Of a DNA stretch of 64,000 bases, positions 34,118 through 45,869 are shown piece after piece. The notes beneath the pieces are model-generated. The model was not told the DNA's origin, searched no databases, and worked only from the letters and a program-made list of their open reading frames with translations. The DNA comes from Hyparrhenia diplandra (lineage: Eukaryota; Streptophyta; Magnoliopsida; Poales; Poaceae): the NCBI GenBank assembly GCA_015847255.1, contig JADLZK010002797.1, positions 186,001 to 250,000 on the forward strand, given 5' to 3'. Each line of letters starts with the position of its first letter. Within the stretch, counting starts at the first letter, position 1. The position numbers were made by a program, and so were the translations under genes.

Positions 34118-34216
34118 TCAGAACAGACTTCTTAATTGCAGCAGCTCAGTCATCGTCCTCGTGTCCTCGTCCTCGTCCTCGTCCCCGTACTCATCCTCGT
34201 CCTGTTCCTCGTAAAT
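34118..34216 (-). CDS. NLR-C predicted last exon (acidic tail)
   Basis: The acceptor TTTGCACTCTGCAG is in the same relative place as in the other NLR copies. The exon is exactly 33 codons to TGA at 34120-34118 and joins in phase to AHIN of the LRR exon. It codes IYEEQDEDEYGDEDEDED, then TRTMTELLQLRSLF. On the plus strand this shows as a CGTCCT simple repeat, which might be mistaken for a microsatellite. An Asp/Glu tail after the LRRs is not standard for the family, though acidic ends occur in some NLRs. Confidence 0.6.
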   Translation of the reverse strand: MYEEQDEDEYGDEDEDEDTRTMTELLQLRSLF

Positions 34217-34648
34217 CTGCAGAGTGCAAATAGCCTGTGCTGATTAGCTATCACGTTCATACACCGTATTATATTTTGCTGGGAAGTGAGGTAGTAGGAG
34301 CAACTCCAAGAGGTCCCTAAAAAGTTAACCCTCAAAGCTTACTATTGGAGGCTCTCTTAAATAATTTGGACCGTAAAATTAGTTTGATGACACTGGGTGC
34401 AGGCAGGCGGTGCCGCCGACACTGTCAGATACTTAGATGCATAGAGCAATAAAATCACTTTTTATTTCATCAAAAAAAAAAAGAAAATAAGATCACTATA
34501 TATGCTGTGTAAAATGACTGCTTATACCATGAAGACTTGGCAATAAATATTATTTACTTATTAGATTCAGGCCGTGTATTTGTGTAAGAGCACAGATTGA
34601 TGGACTAGCAGTTAGATAAAAGTGCAGTTTGGTAGTGAAATTACTTAC

Positions 34649-37248
34649 GTTTATGTGGGCGAGCTTTGTCTTGTTCTCTTCTGATTCACACCACTCCTTC
34701 AGTTGCTGGTTGTTCCTAATATGTAGCATCTGAAGCTTGGTGAGTTGCCGTATACATGGAGGCAACGACTTGATGCTCTTACATCCTGAGACGACAAGGC
34801 TTTTTAGAGAGGAGAGGTCACCCAGCCATTCAGGCAGCTCTGATATGCTTTCGCACCATTCCAACTCCAGCACCTCAAGTGAAGCAAGGCACCTCACGCT
34901 TTCCGGCACGCTCGTCAGTTCATATCCAGAGATTCGCAGCTCTCGGAGTAGGGGAAAGTGGTGAAATATCCTTATGCTCTGCCGGGAGTCGCCTACGCCA
35001 TGAGCTGTTATTTCCAAATCCAGTTTGATGGCTTGACTAGAGGAAGAGCAGTGATGACTGGTTTTGTCTACCTCCTCCAATGAATATATAACTTGGTCGC
35101 TGCCATTTATAATACACTCATGAAAAGTTGGTGGGCATGGGTTCAACCTCAACCTTGGACAACCTTGTATCACCAGTTCGTGTAGCATAGGGAACATAAA
35201 CTCTTCGACACCATTCTCAACAGAGTATGACGTGTTCCACTCCTCCAACCCATACATTTGCTCAATGAAGAAGTGTGACAGTCTATGGAATGCTCCTTTG
35301 CCACCACAAAATTCCGTGTCGATTCTTTTAATGCTTGATAAATTAGAGAGAGACAAATTTTCTAGGTTTGGCAGCTGTCCAAGTGGTGGCAGGTTGGTAC
35401 ACATAGGCAGATTTTTCAGGAAAACAGAAACAAGATTTGTGAGATGATGAGATATGTCGACGAACCATCCTGGAAAGTATGTACTGTTGTAACGTTCGAT
35501 GTGCATGCGTTTAAGTCCCTTTGGTGGGGCAAGTTGTCCCAACAAATCCTTGTCTTCTAGAAGCCAAACTGCATCCACTGTCCAAGCTAATGTTGACACT
35601 GAGAGAATTTGTTTGTCCAACAACTTAACTTTATTTGCTTCTTCTAAAGACCTTACGTTCTCAAGGGAACATATTCTTAACTCACTGGCATGGACACCCT
35701 CGAGCAGATGAAGATTACTGCAACCACTGACTTCATCAGCACGAACCCTGAAATATGGAAGTGTTTGTGAATAGTGCACTAGGGAACTGGCATGATCGAT
35801 TAGTTCATCCGAGCACATGTCCATCCATAAAGACCTCAGCCCAAGTGCACCTATATTCTCTGGTAGGGACTTAAGGTTAGAGCAATATGAAAGATTCAGC
35901 GTATGCAATCCTTTGAGGTTGCCAATACTTTCCGGTAAATATGGTATACCATTACACGATAGGTCCAAGTGTTCCAGATTCGTTAGGGTACCAATACTTT
36001 CTGGTAAAGAGTTAATTAAGCTTAAGCTCAAGTACTTTAGTTTGGTGAGGTTTTCCCAAACATCTGATAAATCTTCAGTATCAATCCTCATTATCTGCGA
36101 CATGTCCAAGTGTTGTAGTGCGGTGAGGCCACACAGACCTCCCAAGTGACCCCTTCAGGAAGCCCTGCAAAGCATGACAAATCTAGATGCAACAAATTTT
36201 TGAGTTTCATCAGGGACTCTGGCAGTTCTCTTGTTTTCTCAGAGCATGAGATGTTTAAATACTGTAAACCGATGAGGTTACCAATAGCTTCTGGTATCCG
36301 ATCAAGGAAAATACAAGACGATAAGTCCAAATATTGGAGCTGTGTGAGGGTACACAACGATTCAGGTATTGTTTTTAGATTGAAGCATTCAGATAACTCA
36401 AGAAGCTGCAAATTTGTCAAATTACCAACAGAGTCGGTAGTTCCATTATCCCAGCACAACCGACATGTCGAGATGCACCATACTTTTTAAGTCACCAAAT
36501 GATTACGGCAGTTTTGACATACCGAACAATGGGACAAACCTAGATATTTCAGACATCCAAGCTTGCCAATACTTTTGGGCAGCTGATCAAGATTATGACA
36601 AAATGATAAATTCAAATATTGGAGATGTGTGAGTCCACATAGCGATTCAGGAATTGCTTCAACACTGGAGCATCCCGATAACTCAAGAGCTTGCAAATTT
36701 GTGAGATTACCAAAGAGAGTCCGGCAGTTCCATTATCCCAAAGACAACCCGACATGTCGAGATGCACCATACATCCAAGCTTGCCAATAGATTTTGGTAG
36801 TGCAGAAATGTTAGAAGATCCATTTATGTTTAGGTACTCCAATTTTGATAGTTTGGTGATACACTCTGGGAGCGACACATTTTCCATTTTTGGAGCAATA
36901 AGACACCTCAGCTGCTTCAGTTGGCCCATGGAGGCAGGCAACAAAATTCCAGAGCATTCACTAAAATCCAATGTACGTAGGTACTTTGCAAATGAAAATG
37001 CACCATTCGGGATATCAAGCGGTTCCCCACTCTGTGAGAAACGAATTGCCCTTATATTTGAAGGCATATTTGCCAACTTCATTGTCTGGTCATATTTTCT
37101 CGAGCAATGAATATCGACAATATTTGTGGCCACTTGCATTTCTTGGTGGTGCAACATCAAAAATTACTAGGTCGTCAGACATTGTCAATCTTGCCAGATC
37201 ATGCACCAGGTCATGCATGGTGTAGTGCACCACATTGTCTTTAGAAGT
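34649..37248 (-). pseudogene. NLR-C exon 3: MHD motif and LRR domain, frameshifted
   Basis: After the acceptor TTTCAG the exon codes TSKDNVVHYTMHDLVHDLA and the LRRs. The part 36145-34649 is open for about 500 codons with regular LRR units such as LPESIGTLTNLEHLDLSCN and PPLGQLPNLENLSLSNL. Upstream, four frames alternate (37314-37090, 37160-36612, 36696-36487, 36459-36091). The exon ends CACATAAAC/GTAAGT. Confidence 0.85.
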
Positions 37249-38267
37249 CTGAAATTGTAAGTACACAACAACATGAATTAGAGATGTAAACGACTCCCTG
37301 CGTGCATAAAACATGCATCTATGGGTTGTGTGCAGAAGAAACTAGTTTAGCTTTTTTTTGAGATTGTCGCAAATAGTACTAATTAAAATTTATGTATCTA
37401 ACTAGATTTACAATAAAAATATATTTCATAATAAATTTGATGAAACTTACTTTTTATCATAAATGATAGTATATTTTTAAATAACTTCGGTCAAACTTTA
37501 AATCGTTTGGTTTCTCGAAAAGTTGTAATTGCATTCTTCTGAGAGAGTAATACACAGTTATCTATAAAAAAACTATTGTTCGCATGACATAAATTTTCAA
37601 GAAAAATTCGTAATTTTAAAGTTTCATCTCATATATATTGATATATTATGTTTACTAGTTGGAGGCCCACCTCCTCACGCTACATAGTCTTTATATTGAT
37701 CCTCTCAGGAGCTTCTCTGAATTTTCTTTTTTCTAGAGTTTGACATAAAAAAATTATTTATGCCCAACCTTCAACTCGGTAGACTACAGTCATCACAACC
37801 AATAATAATGTATAGCTATGGGACCTATTTCAATATTCAAAAACAAATTATTCTCATGTATAAAAAAATACAATAAGTGACATCCTAATTTGTCATTGAA
37901 ATTACCCAACCTTTATGACATTACCGAAGACAATTGAAAATAGCCCCTAAAATGCAACTGTCTCCTAAAATACCTAACCATTTTTGAAGGCGGTCGTTTT
38001 ATTTATCGAGACGGTAAAAAACTATTCATCTCCTAAAAGGGGTTTATGGACGTGGGAAAAATTGCCTGCCTTCTCAAATTGATTTATAGAGGCGGGCCTC
38101 CAAACAGAGGCCCATCTCGGCACAAAACTCATGTCACGATTTATAACCCAAACAAAACCGTAGCCCCCAAAACAACTCACTCTCAACCATCGACGACTCA
38201 ACACTCGATCTATCTTCCTCATGCGCCTCTCTCCCTCACCTCTCTTGGCACTTGTCAGTGAGGGAAT
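37249..38267. other. NLR-C intron 2, left part
   Basis: AT-rich intron sequence. 37380-37560 resembles a decayed Stowaway interior (GTCAAACTTTAAATC, ending GAGAGAGTA), but the termini are not preserved. From about 37930 a different, GGCGGG-containing sequence starts that may be part of an older DNA element into which the CACTA at 38268 inserted. Confidence 0.45.
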
Positions 38268-39101
38268 CACTACTACAAAAAATGTTTTACAAGCCATTTC
38301 CATTTTATTAACTGTGGCAGAAATTTAAAAACCGCCACGAGTTAATACCTCGATTAACCGTGACAAGATTTTATAATTAATCGCGGGCGGTTATAAAATC
38401 GCATAAACCATGGCGGTTTTATAAAGAAGTCTCGCCATAGAAATAGCCCATTAATCGGAGCGGTTTTTATAAAAGCCCGCCACGGTTAAAAAGGCCGAGC
38501 CCACTACAATCGGTAAAAGCCCGAGTTAACCCGGCATCGGGCTGCGCATAAAACCGATTAACTCCCCTCCCCCAACCTAACCCTAACTCCTTCACTCCCC
38601 ACCCATCCAGCTGCCCCGCTCGTTCACTCCCATCCTCTCTCTCCCACCATCGCTTCTCCCTCCTTCCTCCTACTCCACCACCACTTCTCCCTCCTTTCTC
38701 CCACTTCGATGTGCGGGTCTAGCGATTGGGGCCGGGCGGCACGCGGGATCCAGCGGGGCGACATTTGGAAGGAGCCGTTGGCGTGCGGGATCCGGCGGCG
38801 ATGCACACGAGATCCAGCGGCGCCACGCACGGATCCGGTGGTAGTACACCGGAGGAGCCATCGGCTCGTGGTATCCGGTGGCGGCGCATGGGAACCAGCG
38901 GCTCATGATTGCGGCGGCGCAGAAGGGGGATCTAGCGGCGCGACCCGCATCCGGTTCGTTAGGGTTTCATTTTGGACTTTTTTTCTTTTTGGATTAACCA
39001 TGGTGGTTTTTAAAACTGCCATGGTTAATCGCTGATTTATCGTGACCTTTACTTCATGTTGGAAAAAAAACCCGCCACGGTTGTTATTTTGTGTAGTAGT
39101 G
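38268..39101. mobile_element. CACTA element with GC-rich cargo, 834 bp, TSD AAT
   Basis: It starts CACTACTACAAAAAATG and ends TTTTGTGTAGTAGTG, flanked by AAT on both sides (38265-38267, 39102-39104). CCGCCACGG-type subterminal repeats fill both ends. The middle repeats the plan of the element at 20733-21708: a C-rich leader with CCTAACCCTAACTCC, GGGATCCGGCGGC units and GTTAGGGTTTCATTTTGG before the right end. It lies in intron 2 of NLR-C, so it would not alter the protein if spliced out. Confidence 0.9.
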
Positions 39102-40314
39102 AATAGCGGTGGGGTCGAGCCCTCTGGTGGGGTTCGTGGGTGGCACAAAGGCGGGGCTCGAGGTGGCGTGTCTCAGCCACTTGGTGACGTGGAGGTCTCG
39201 TGGCGGCATGGTTTGGCCTCCGGGCGGATGAAAACAACATCGAGGTCCGCCGCGGCTTCACCCCATCCCCTCACAAACTCGGGAGCTCGGATCTGTTGAG
39301 CGAGTGAAACGAAGCATGTCGGGGCTTAGCTTAGATCCTATGTGAAACCCCAACCACACGTGGATGCAGTGAGTGGTGGCGGCAGCTATAGTGCTTCAAT
39401 GGGCTTGGTGCGGGCCTCATCAAAGGGCCTAGTGGGTCCAATCGATGGGCTTGATGATTTTTTTTATAGATTAACCCAGGCATGTATCTATGGCCACACC
39501 CGTAGTTCTTGATTATCGCACACCACTAAGTGCAGGCGGATGGGATGCCTGCTTACGTTAATAGATTTTTGACCTACCTGAGAAGTCCATAGTGTTGTAG
39601 TAATTATTATTTACTTGTGCTGTTATGTGAATGATAATGCAAAGTGACATCTAAATTTTGTTTTATTTTACTCACCTCTTTTTCTTATAAAGAATACACT
39701 AACAAAATTCAGAAAAGGGTAAAAAAAGTCTAATTAGATCTATCTCGAATTTTTGATAAATGGTTCCATTTGAACTTACTCGAAAATGGTCGGAAAACAA
39801 AATTAAAACACTGAACAAGAAACTAAAATGATTAAGGCTACCATGTGTCCCAACTATACATAATGTCCTAATACGTTCCCTATGAGCTTTTACTGCTAAT
39901 CAGAGCACCAGCATACATAATTTAGTAACATATGCAAACTTGTTTCCAGATTAAAGTGGATTAATACAATTTTAAAATGTAAATATGTATCTAAGATGTC
40001 TATTCTTTCTTAGGAAAGATAAGTACATATGAATGTTTCTTCAATTTTTATTTCCTCACAGTTATCTTCAACTCCATCATGCTTTCTTGAACTATATAAT
40101 TTGGTTGTTCTGGGCAAGCACTGGGCAAGCATACCACTATTTTGCATCTTTTTGGTTACTACAAGAAAGTTGTTACGAAAATCTTTTATGTGTTTAACAT
40201 CTACATAATGTATGTTATGCATGCAATATGCGAACATGAATGCCTGTCTATGTACAGATTACAATAGAAAAAAAAAAAATGAGTAGTGTTAATAAGGAAA
40301 ATGTTGTGGCGTAC
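39102..40314. other. NLR-C intron 2, right part
   Basis: 39105-39600 is GC-richer and ends at about 39598 in GGATGGGATGCC, then GAAGTCCATAGTGTTGTAGTA, which looks like the decayed right end of an older CACTA-like element nested around the younger one. 39600-40314 is ordinary AT-rich intron. Confidence 0.45.
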
Positions 40315-41433
40315 CAAGTCCAACTTTGAATCTTGAAGGAAGGACATTCCTAGAAGTTTTGTGATATATTCATTCCCCTTTGTTCGGTCAGTGAAATCTA
40401 GAGCAACCCACTGTTCAACCAAATCATCCTTAATAATATTATGACCTTTTGGGAATATGGCACAATAGGAAAAGCATATCCTTAGCTGCGGTGGCATCCT
40501 TTCATAACTTAATGTCAAGGATGGAAGCACATTGTTGTCTTCATAAGATCCATTCCAGACATCACTATTGTTTATCTTTCGCCATCCAGACAGATCATCT
40601 ATGGATCGTAGTATGAATCAATTGCTTGTGTTGCCAATGGCACACCTCCACATTTCTTTGCAATATCCAAACCTATTTTCTCTAATTGTTCTTGATTAGG
40701 TTTAAGTTCAAACCTACTAGATGTCTTAATTATTTCCCAACATATATCATCTTCCAAAGGTCGTAGCTTGTATGGTTCACTGGTGGAAATTTTCAATGCA
40801 ATCTCTTCCTTGCGTGTGGTTATTATGACATCTACCTTACTGCCCCTTGATGTGAAGCATCCTTCTCAGTTTATCCAACTCAGTCTTCTTTTCTTCCCAT
40901 AAGTCATCCAAAACAACGAGAACCTTCTTGCCATGAAGTAGCCATTCAAGGCATTGGTTTATCACCTGTTGTATACTCATATTTTGTTGACCTCTTTGTG
41001 GTTGCAGTTGAGAAATTATAGAGCTTCCTATTTTGTTCAAATTAAAATCTTGGGACACATAAACCCATATACGATGGTCATACTGTTTGAATTGGGCATC
41101 ATTGTAAACTAGTTGTGCCAAAGTACTCTTGCCCATACCTCCAAGGCCATAGATAGGAACAATGACTATCTCATCACTGTTGGTATTAACAGACAACAAC
41201 TTTATGATTTCCTGCTTCTCTCTGTCCCTTCCTATTACCCGTTCTTCATGCAAATATGATGTTGTTTCTCGTTCATCATAAGGCTCCTCCTTAGTAGTGC
41301 TCTTGCCCTTTATAAAGTTAAAGCTCTCAATTTCGTTTCTAATTTTCCTTAGTTCTTCCCTCAAACTCTTCATTCTATTAGCCACGGCAATCTTGTTGTA
41401 TGCAACTGGGAGACATGAGAGAACTACTGGTAT
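40315..41433 (-). pseudogene. NLR-C exon 2: NB-ARC domain, two frameshifts
   Basis: The acceptor TTGCAG opens the exon at 41433 and the donor GACTTG/GTACGC closes it at 40315. It carries the P-loop near 41150, RNBS-A (YDHRIWVYVSQDF), kinase 2 near 40910, RNBS-B, GLPL near 40640 and RNBS-D near 40460. Compared with the paralogue at 63951-62829, one extra base near 40840 gives a stop right after MLHIKG, and one missing base near 40620 gives a second shift after GLPL. Everything else aligns well. Confidence 0.85.
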
Positions 41434-42131
41434 CTGCAACAATTTTCATTTATTCCTCGGTTGGAATGTGGTATAAGTGAGATGCATATAGAAATTATTG
41501 ACCACAAACTAAAATAGGAACATGCTGGATACTTCAAACCCTATAATAAAGAAAAATCAAACTATTCTAAACCTCCATATCACATACAAAAACATGAAAT
41601 ATTGTTTTTGGTTGCCTGTTGCATAGCATCACTTGCCTATTGTATACAGTTTGAGTCTTTGTTCGAAATATATAAACATCCCATGCCTCTGTCTCTAAAA
41701 GAATGAATATCTAGCAACTTTATGACAGATTAGCAAAGAAGGTAAAAGACCATGCTGCCCTCATTAAACTATTGAACCTTAATAGCTCTCTAGTTACTAA
41801 GAAGTCTAATTAAGTACAGTTATTTAGAGTCTCCAATACAACGCAGGATAGAGAGGTTGTGTTAATTTAACCCAGACTACAAGAGAGATTAATATGGATC
41901 GACGAACTGCTCACCTTTAGAAATTTATTCTTTTGGAGACAATTTTTTTACCAAGAAATTGATATTTTCAAAGACAGAGAGAGTACATGATTTGAAGTTA
42001 ACGATATAATTACAATACTACAAAATTGGGGTTTTCAAGAATAAGATATAATTCATTTATTTTCTTTTAAACCAGGAAAACCAAGAAACATAGATTTTGA
42101 CATACATGTTTGAGTGTATATAACAACGCAC

Positions 42132-42422
42132 CTTTGAGGTTGGTTGGCCGCTAGTGTCTTGGTTGTCTTCAAGCATGTCGGAGATGTCCAAGGCGAAGCC
42201 CTTGAGACGCTTGAGCCATAGCCGCACCAGTTTCTCCTTGACTGACCGGCTCTCGGCATCCTCTAACACCGCCGAGATGGTCTCAAGAACATCCTTCATG
42301 TCCTCCAAGTCCTTGGCAAAGGTCCACATCAAACTGGCTGGGCCCGCAAGGGCCGAGCGCAGCTTGTCCTTGGCGACGCCAACAAAAGCAGACGTGAGCA
42401 ATCCAGCAACTAGTTCCGCCAT
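42132..42422 (-). CDS. NLR-C exon 1: coiled-coil (Rx-N-like) domain
   Basis: The ATG at 42422 begins MAELVAGLLTSAFVG, the usual start of grass CC domains. The exon is 97 codons and ends at CTCAAAG/GTGCGT. It contains EDMKDVLETISAVLEDAE, SVKEKLVRLWLKRLKG and ALDISDMLED, the last at the EDVID position. The frame is uninterrupted. Phase 0 joins it to exon 2 at 41433, where the reading frame resumes directly with IPVVLSCLPVAYNK, supporting both splice sites. Confidence 0.85.
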
Positions 42423-42830
42423 GGCTGAATGGCTCCCAGGCTCACCGAGTCACGGTTTCAGTTCTGCATAGTGGCGTGCGTGGGCGAACTGAGAAGGTGA
42501 GGCGCACAAAATGTTGCGCATATATTATTGCTTTCCTGTACCCGCGTTGGAAATCATGAAAGTTGGAAATGAAAGAAGCTAGCTGGCCAACCTCTTCGAT
42601 CTCATCGCTTTCTAGCTTTCTCCTCCATTAATTGTGCTTGTACGCATTGGCTGATTGACATAGTTCTAGCTTTCTCCGATCCCATCGCTTTTGACACAGT
42701 TCTAGCTTTCTCCGATCCCATCGCTTTCTAGCTCTCTCTCTAAACGCATTCACATTAATCTTAAAACCTAATTTCTAGGCCCTCAATGATTTCAATTGAA
42801 AAGAATCATCAACCATATAGTATCTTTGAA
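42423..42830 (-). promoter_or_regulatory. NLR-C upstream region
   Basis: About 400 bp lie between the NLR-C ATG and the TIR element at 42831. An AATAATATATGCGC stretch (about 42520, minus strand) could be the TATA box, about 100 bp from the ATG. TCTAGCTTTCTCCGATCCCA is repeated at 42663 and 42703. No other elements can be supported. Confidence 0.35.
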
Positions 42831-43794
42831 GGCACTCACAGTGCAGACTCCACGGTAGAGTCTATAAACATTAATTGCACTGTCACGTAGGCAATTTGCT
42901 GAAGGGCGAGTCATTTATTAGGGAAAGAGGGAAGAAAAACAAGACCTAGAGTCTTATTTAGACATCGAGTCTTCGTTAGCTTTGAGGCCGGAGACTCCAC
43001 CGAGAGTCGCGTTGGGGAGGCCAGCTTGGTTTCTATGGATCTCGTGCTCCATGCCCTGCCGCTATTCCTCCCCCTCCGTGCGCCATCGCCCGAGCCCGAA
43101 GTACACTTCCGGGCGGCAGCGCATCGTAGCCCGTCCTGGCGTACACGCAGGGTAAGCTAGCTGCGGCGGCGGCATTATCGTAGCCCCTCTCGGCGGCGAC
43201 CGGGCGACGGCGTCCCAGGCTCGCAAGCCCAGCCTTTCTTGGCTGACACCACGCTGCATGGTGCCGCAGATGGAGAGGCAACTTCAGAAATCGAAAAGCA
43301 GATCGTAGTCATGTCGATTTTTCGATCGATTTTGTGTGGAAACTTTGTTCCTGAGAACTTTGCACACACAATGCACAGCTTAGGGTGCTTTTTTCTAATC
43401 CTGTGATTTTACGGCTGGACCAAATGGTTTTATATTAGTAGAATTGTTGATAATCCCGAGAAATTTGTTCCTGAGAACTTTTCACACCGAATGCACTACT
43501 GTATGCATATGCGTGTGTTCAGTTGCACTGCTGTATCATATGCGTCTGTTCAGTTCAGTCGAAAGTTGATTTTGGTAATATATCCTGTATGCTTGTGCTG
43601 ATATTTGTTGAGAGGTGTAGGGTGGATCACACATGATTTATGCCACAACTGATTAACTTTTTTTGGATTGAGTAATAAATGTTTTCATTAGTAGAAACTA
43701 CCCTTACAAACACTGCATTGGGGCTAATGGTTTCTTGTGATAGAGTCTTCGACACATAGACTCTATGGATAGAGTCTCAGACTTGAGAGTGCTC
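42831..43794. mobile_element. TIR DNA element upstream of NLR-C, superfamily unsure
   Basis: The left end GCACTCACAGTGCAGACTCC with TAGAGTCTATAAA pairs with the right end read inward, GCACTCTCAAGTCTGAGACT with TAGAGTCTATG, over about 36 bp with gaps. No clear TSD is visible, so the superfamily cannot be fixed. The interior 43000-43290 is GC-rich with overlapping open frames on the minus strand and may be captured sequence. Confidence 0.6.
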
Positions 43795-44519
43795 GATTAA
43801 TATATGGGAAGATATCTAGAGCAAACCAACCCCTCAATACAAATCATGCAAACTTCTAATCTGTGTTATAGTATGCAGATCTAAGGGGCACGAGGTGATA
43901 ACCATGCGGAAGATGGGAGGGGAGATTTGCAAAAGTGTGATTAGTGGTGGGCGGTTAAGTGTAATTGCCTTGGATCAACATCCTATGCTCCAGGTTAGAA
44001 GTTTGCATGGTTTGCACGGAGGGGTTAGTTTGCACCGATACATTGCCTTCATATATTGGGGTTTAGGTTAATTCCTACATGCGTCCGAGAGATGGAAATT
44101 TTTTAAAAAAGTGTAGCAAAATCTAAGAACTCAAAACACAATTTTCGAGCAGTAAATGATTCTAAATAAAAATGATCATCTAAATATCTGTAGAACCATT
44201 GGAATATTACAACTTTAGTTTAGGTTATTTCTCCATCCAGGTTATTTTTTAAAAAAAACTGTTCAATTTAAAATTATGAAACCAAAAAAAAAAAAAGTTT
44301 ATGTGAACGAGTGCGTGATCCAGCTGTAGGCCAGGCCATTCGACTATTAAGTGGGCCAAATGTTCATGTGGACTCTCCGAGACTCCGTCTCCACTGTAAA
44401 CTAGTCCGGAATTTCTATTTGTCTTCCAGCAGACCACCACCTCCATAAAGTAGTCTCCGAGACTCCGTGTTCATCAAAAGATTTCCTTTTTTTCTTCGTG
44501 AACGTGTCCTTGTTCAAAA
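43795..44519. other. Intergenic, nothing recognised
   Basis: AT-rich with short A-runs. CTCCGAGACTCCGTSTYCA occurs twice (44373 and 44456). No gene or bounded element is seen. Confidence 0.5.
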
Positions 44520-44526
44520 GATCATA

Positions 44527-44690
44527 CTCCCTTCATGTAGGAAAAATAAGTCATTTTGTACAAGAATTTGAGTCAAACATTGGAATATAAATCATGAATA
44601 ACTTTTTAGTCGTTGAGTTTGGAAACATGAAAATCATATAAATAAATTTGTCTGAAAAATTACCCTCATAAAAATCTACATATATAATTT
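44527..44690. mobile_element. Half of a Stowaway-like MITE
   Basis: ACTCCCTTCATGTAGG, GAGTCAAACATTGG, AACTTTTTAGTCGTTGAGTT and GAAAATCATATAAATAAATT follow in the same order as the left half of the complete MITE 16439-16691. The right half and the right TIR are missing; sequence changes at about 44690. Confidence 0.7.
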
Positions 44691-45299
44691 TGCACTTTTC
44701 CTGTACCTCTGTTGAAAGAAATATGTCTTCCGTCTCTTTGCGACACGCGCGTCACGCGCTGCATCGATGCCAGAGCGGAGGCGACGCGGGTCCGTTGTCC
44801 ACCTTTCCTTCTCGGTCTACTTTTCTTGTCGGGTCCAGCTAGTGCACCCGCTACCGCTTTGTGGCCTTGGATTCCAATCCCGACATGGCACTGATCGAAA
44901 TCCTCGATTGACGCGCTAGGACAGGAAGGCTCTCGCTGTTCAGTGGAGATTGTCACGGCAGAGGGGGGCGATTCCTCCGGTGCTCTTCCTCCTTCTCTTC
45001 TTCCAGACCCGCCGGATGTCCTTCCTTGTCAATTTGTAGGCCGGCCGGAGGCTTCTTGTCGACGTTGTCAGGTTCGTTCAATTTCAACTTCCTTTTCCTC
45101 GATTTTGAACTCATTTTTGGAGGTTCTTCTAGATCCTGCTCAAATCCATGCATGGAGGAAGCAGATCCCATTTGGTACTTGTTAGATTGGGCGCAGATTT
45201 GTGTTTTGTGATTGAGGATTTGCTCGATCTATGCATTGTGAATGATTGGGGATGTTATTTTGCGATGGACTCCTCCTGTGATTTTGTCATGGGAGCAGG

Positions 45300-45600
45300 A
45301 TGTAGATGGTGGAGGCGGTCAACACAGAGCTAGTGGAACCGCACTCGCTGTCCTTGAGCGAGGCGGTGGAGACGACGAGCCTGGCACCCAACGACCATGG
45401 GGGCGAGTAGTGTCCGGCCCCGCGCGGCGCGGCGCCGGCCAGCGACGACGAGTGCTGCCTCTTGGCGGTCCTGGGTGGCGTCCCCTTCCGCCAGCTGGGC
45501 AGCGATAGGTAGTCGAAGTGGCCGCTGTACGCCGGCCTCGTGAGCTCTGTCACCACCGACCGGGGAGGACGAAGGTGTGCCTGTCCTTTTCCTTTCTCAC
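45300..45600 (+). other. Unrecognised exon-like GC-rich segment
   Basis: After an AG at about 45301, a frame starts MVEAVNTELVEPHSLSLSEA and continues with in-frame stops to about 45590. The minus strand is also open here (45676-45287). I cannot assign either. The plus-strand start context and the following acceptor at 45731 suggest it was spliced to the RCI2-like exon. Confidence 0.35.
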
Positions 45601-45731
45601 GTGCTGCCGCGTGGGCTCCCGACGTGCAGCGCTGTGGGTGATTTGTCACACGATTTCTGTGATGGGGATTTGCCATAATTGATGGAAAAACTAGTTTCCT
45701 TTATGTGCTGTCTGTTCCCGTGCGTCTGCAG

Positions 45732-45869
45732 TCTGAGTTCTTCATCTCCCTCCTTCTGACGGTGCTGTGCTACGTCCCCGACATCGTGTACTCCCTCTAT
45801 GTCATCCTCCAGACGCCGCTGGAGCCGCCGGGCATCGACGGGGAGTGGCCCTACGACATGCTCGCCTGA
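45732..45869 (+). pseudogene. RCI2/PMP3-like (UPF0057) exon fragment
   Basis: After the acceptor CTGCAG the exon codes 45 residues to TGA: SEFFISLLLTVLCYVPDIVY, then SLYVILQ and a polar tail ending PYDMLA. PMP3/RCI2 proteins are tiny plasma-membrane proteolipids of two membrane segments induced by cold and salt. This is the second segment with its LLLT-x2-Y-P-x-IVYxxYV pattern. The first segment (normally with LPPLGV) is not found upstream, so only the last exon is present. The usual Gly in YxPG is Asp here. Confidence 0.7.

Larger units (their letters stand above)
34118..42422 (-). pseudogene. NLR-C: CC-NB-ARC-LRR gene with frameshifts
   Basis: The whole structure of a grass CC-NLR immune receptor can be traced over four exons: CC (42422-42132), NB-ARC (41433-40315), end of NB-ARC plus LRR (37248-34649) and a short tail (34216-34118). 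Such proteins are cytoplasmic ADP/ATP switches that trigger defence on pathogen recognition. Motifs seen: P-loop GLGGMGKSTLAQL, kinase-2 VLVVLDDLWEE, RNBS-B IITTRKEE, GLPL as CGGVPLATQAI, RNBS-D CFSYCAIFPKG, MHD as YTMHDLVHDLARL. Frameshifts: an extra G near 40840, a missing base near 40620, and others near 37105, 36650, 36480 and 36110. A CACTA element sits in the intron before the MHD exon. Either it is a pseudogene or the assembly has base errors; the exon/intron borders are all intact. Confidence 0.88.

Noticed and set aside
34336..34356. CTTACTATTGGAGGCTC as a plus-strand Helitron start
   Set aside because: It lacks the ACTAAT part and there is no 3' hairpin at a sensible distance.
35817..36149. 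Plus-strand frames opposite the LRR exons (also 59454-60365 and 58533-58892)
   Set aside because: Shadows of the LRR codons on the antisense strand, seen at matching positions in all NLR copies.
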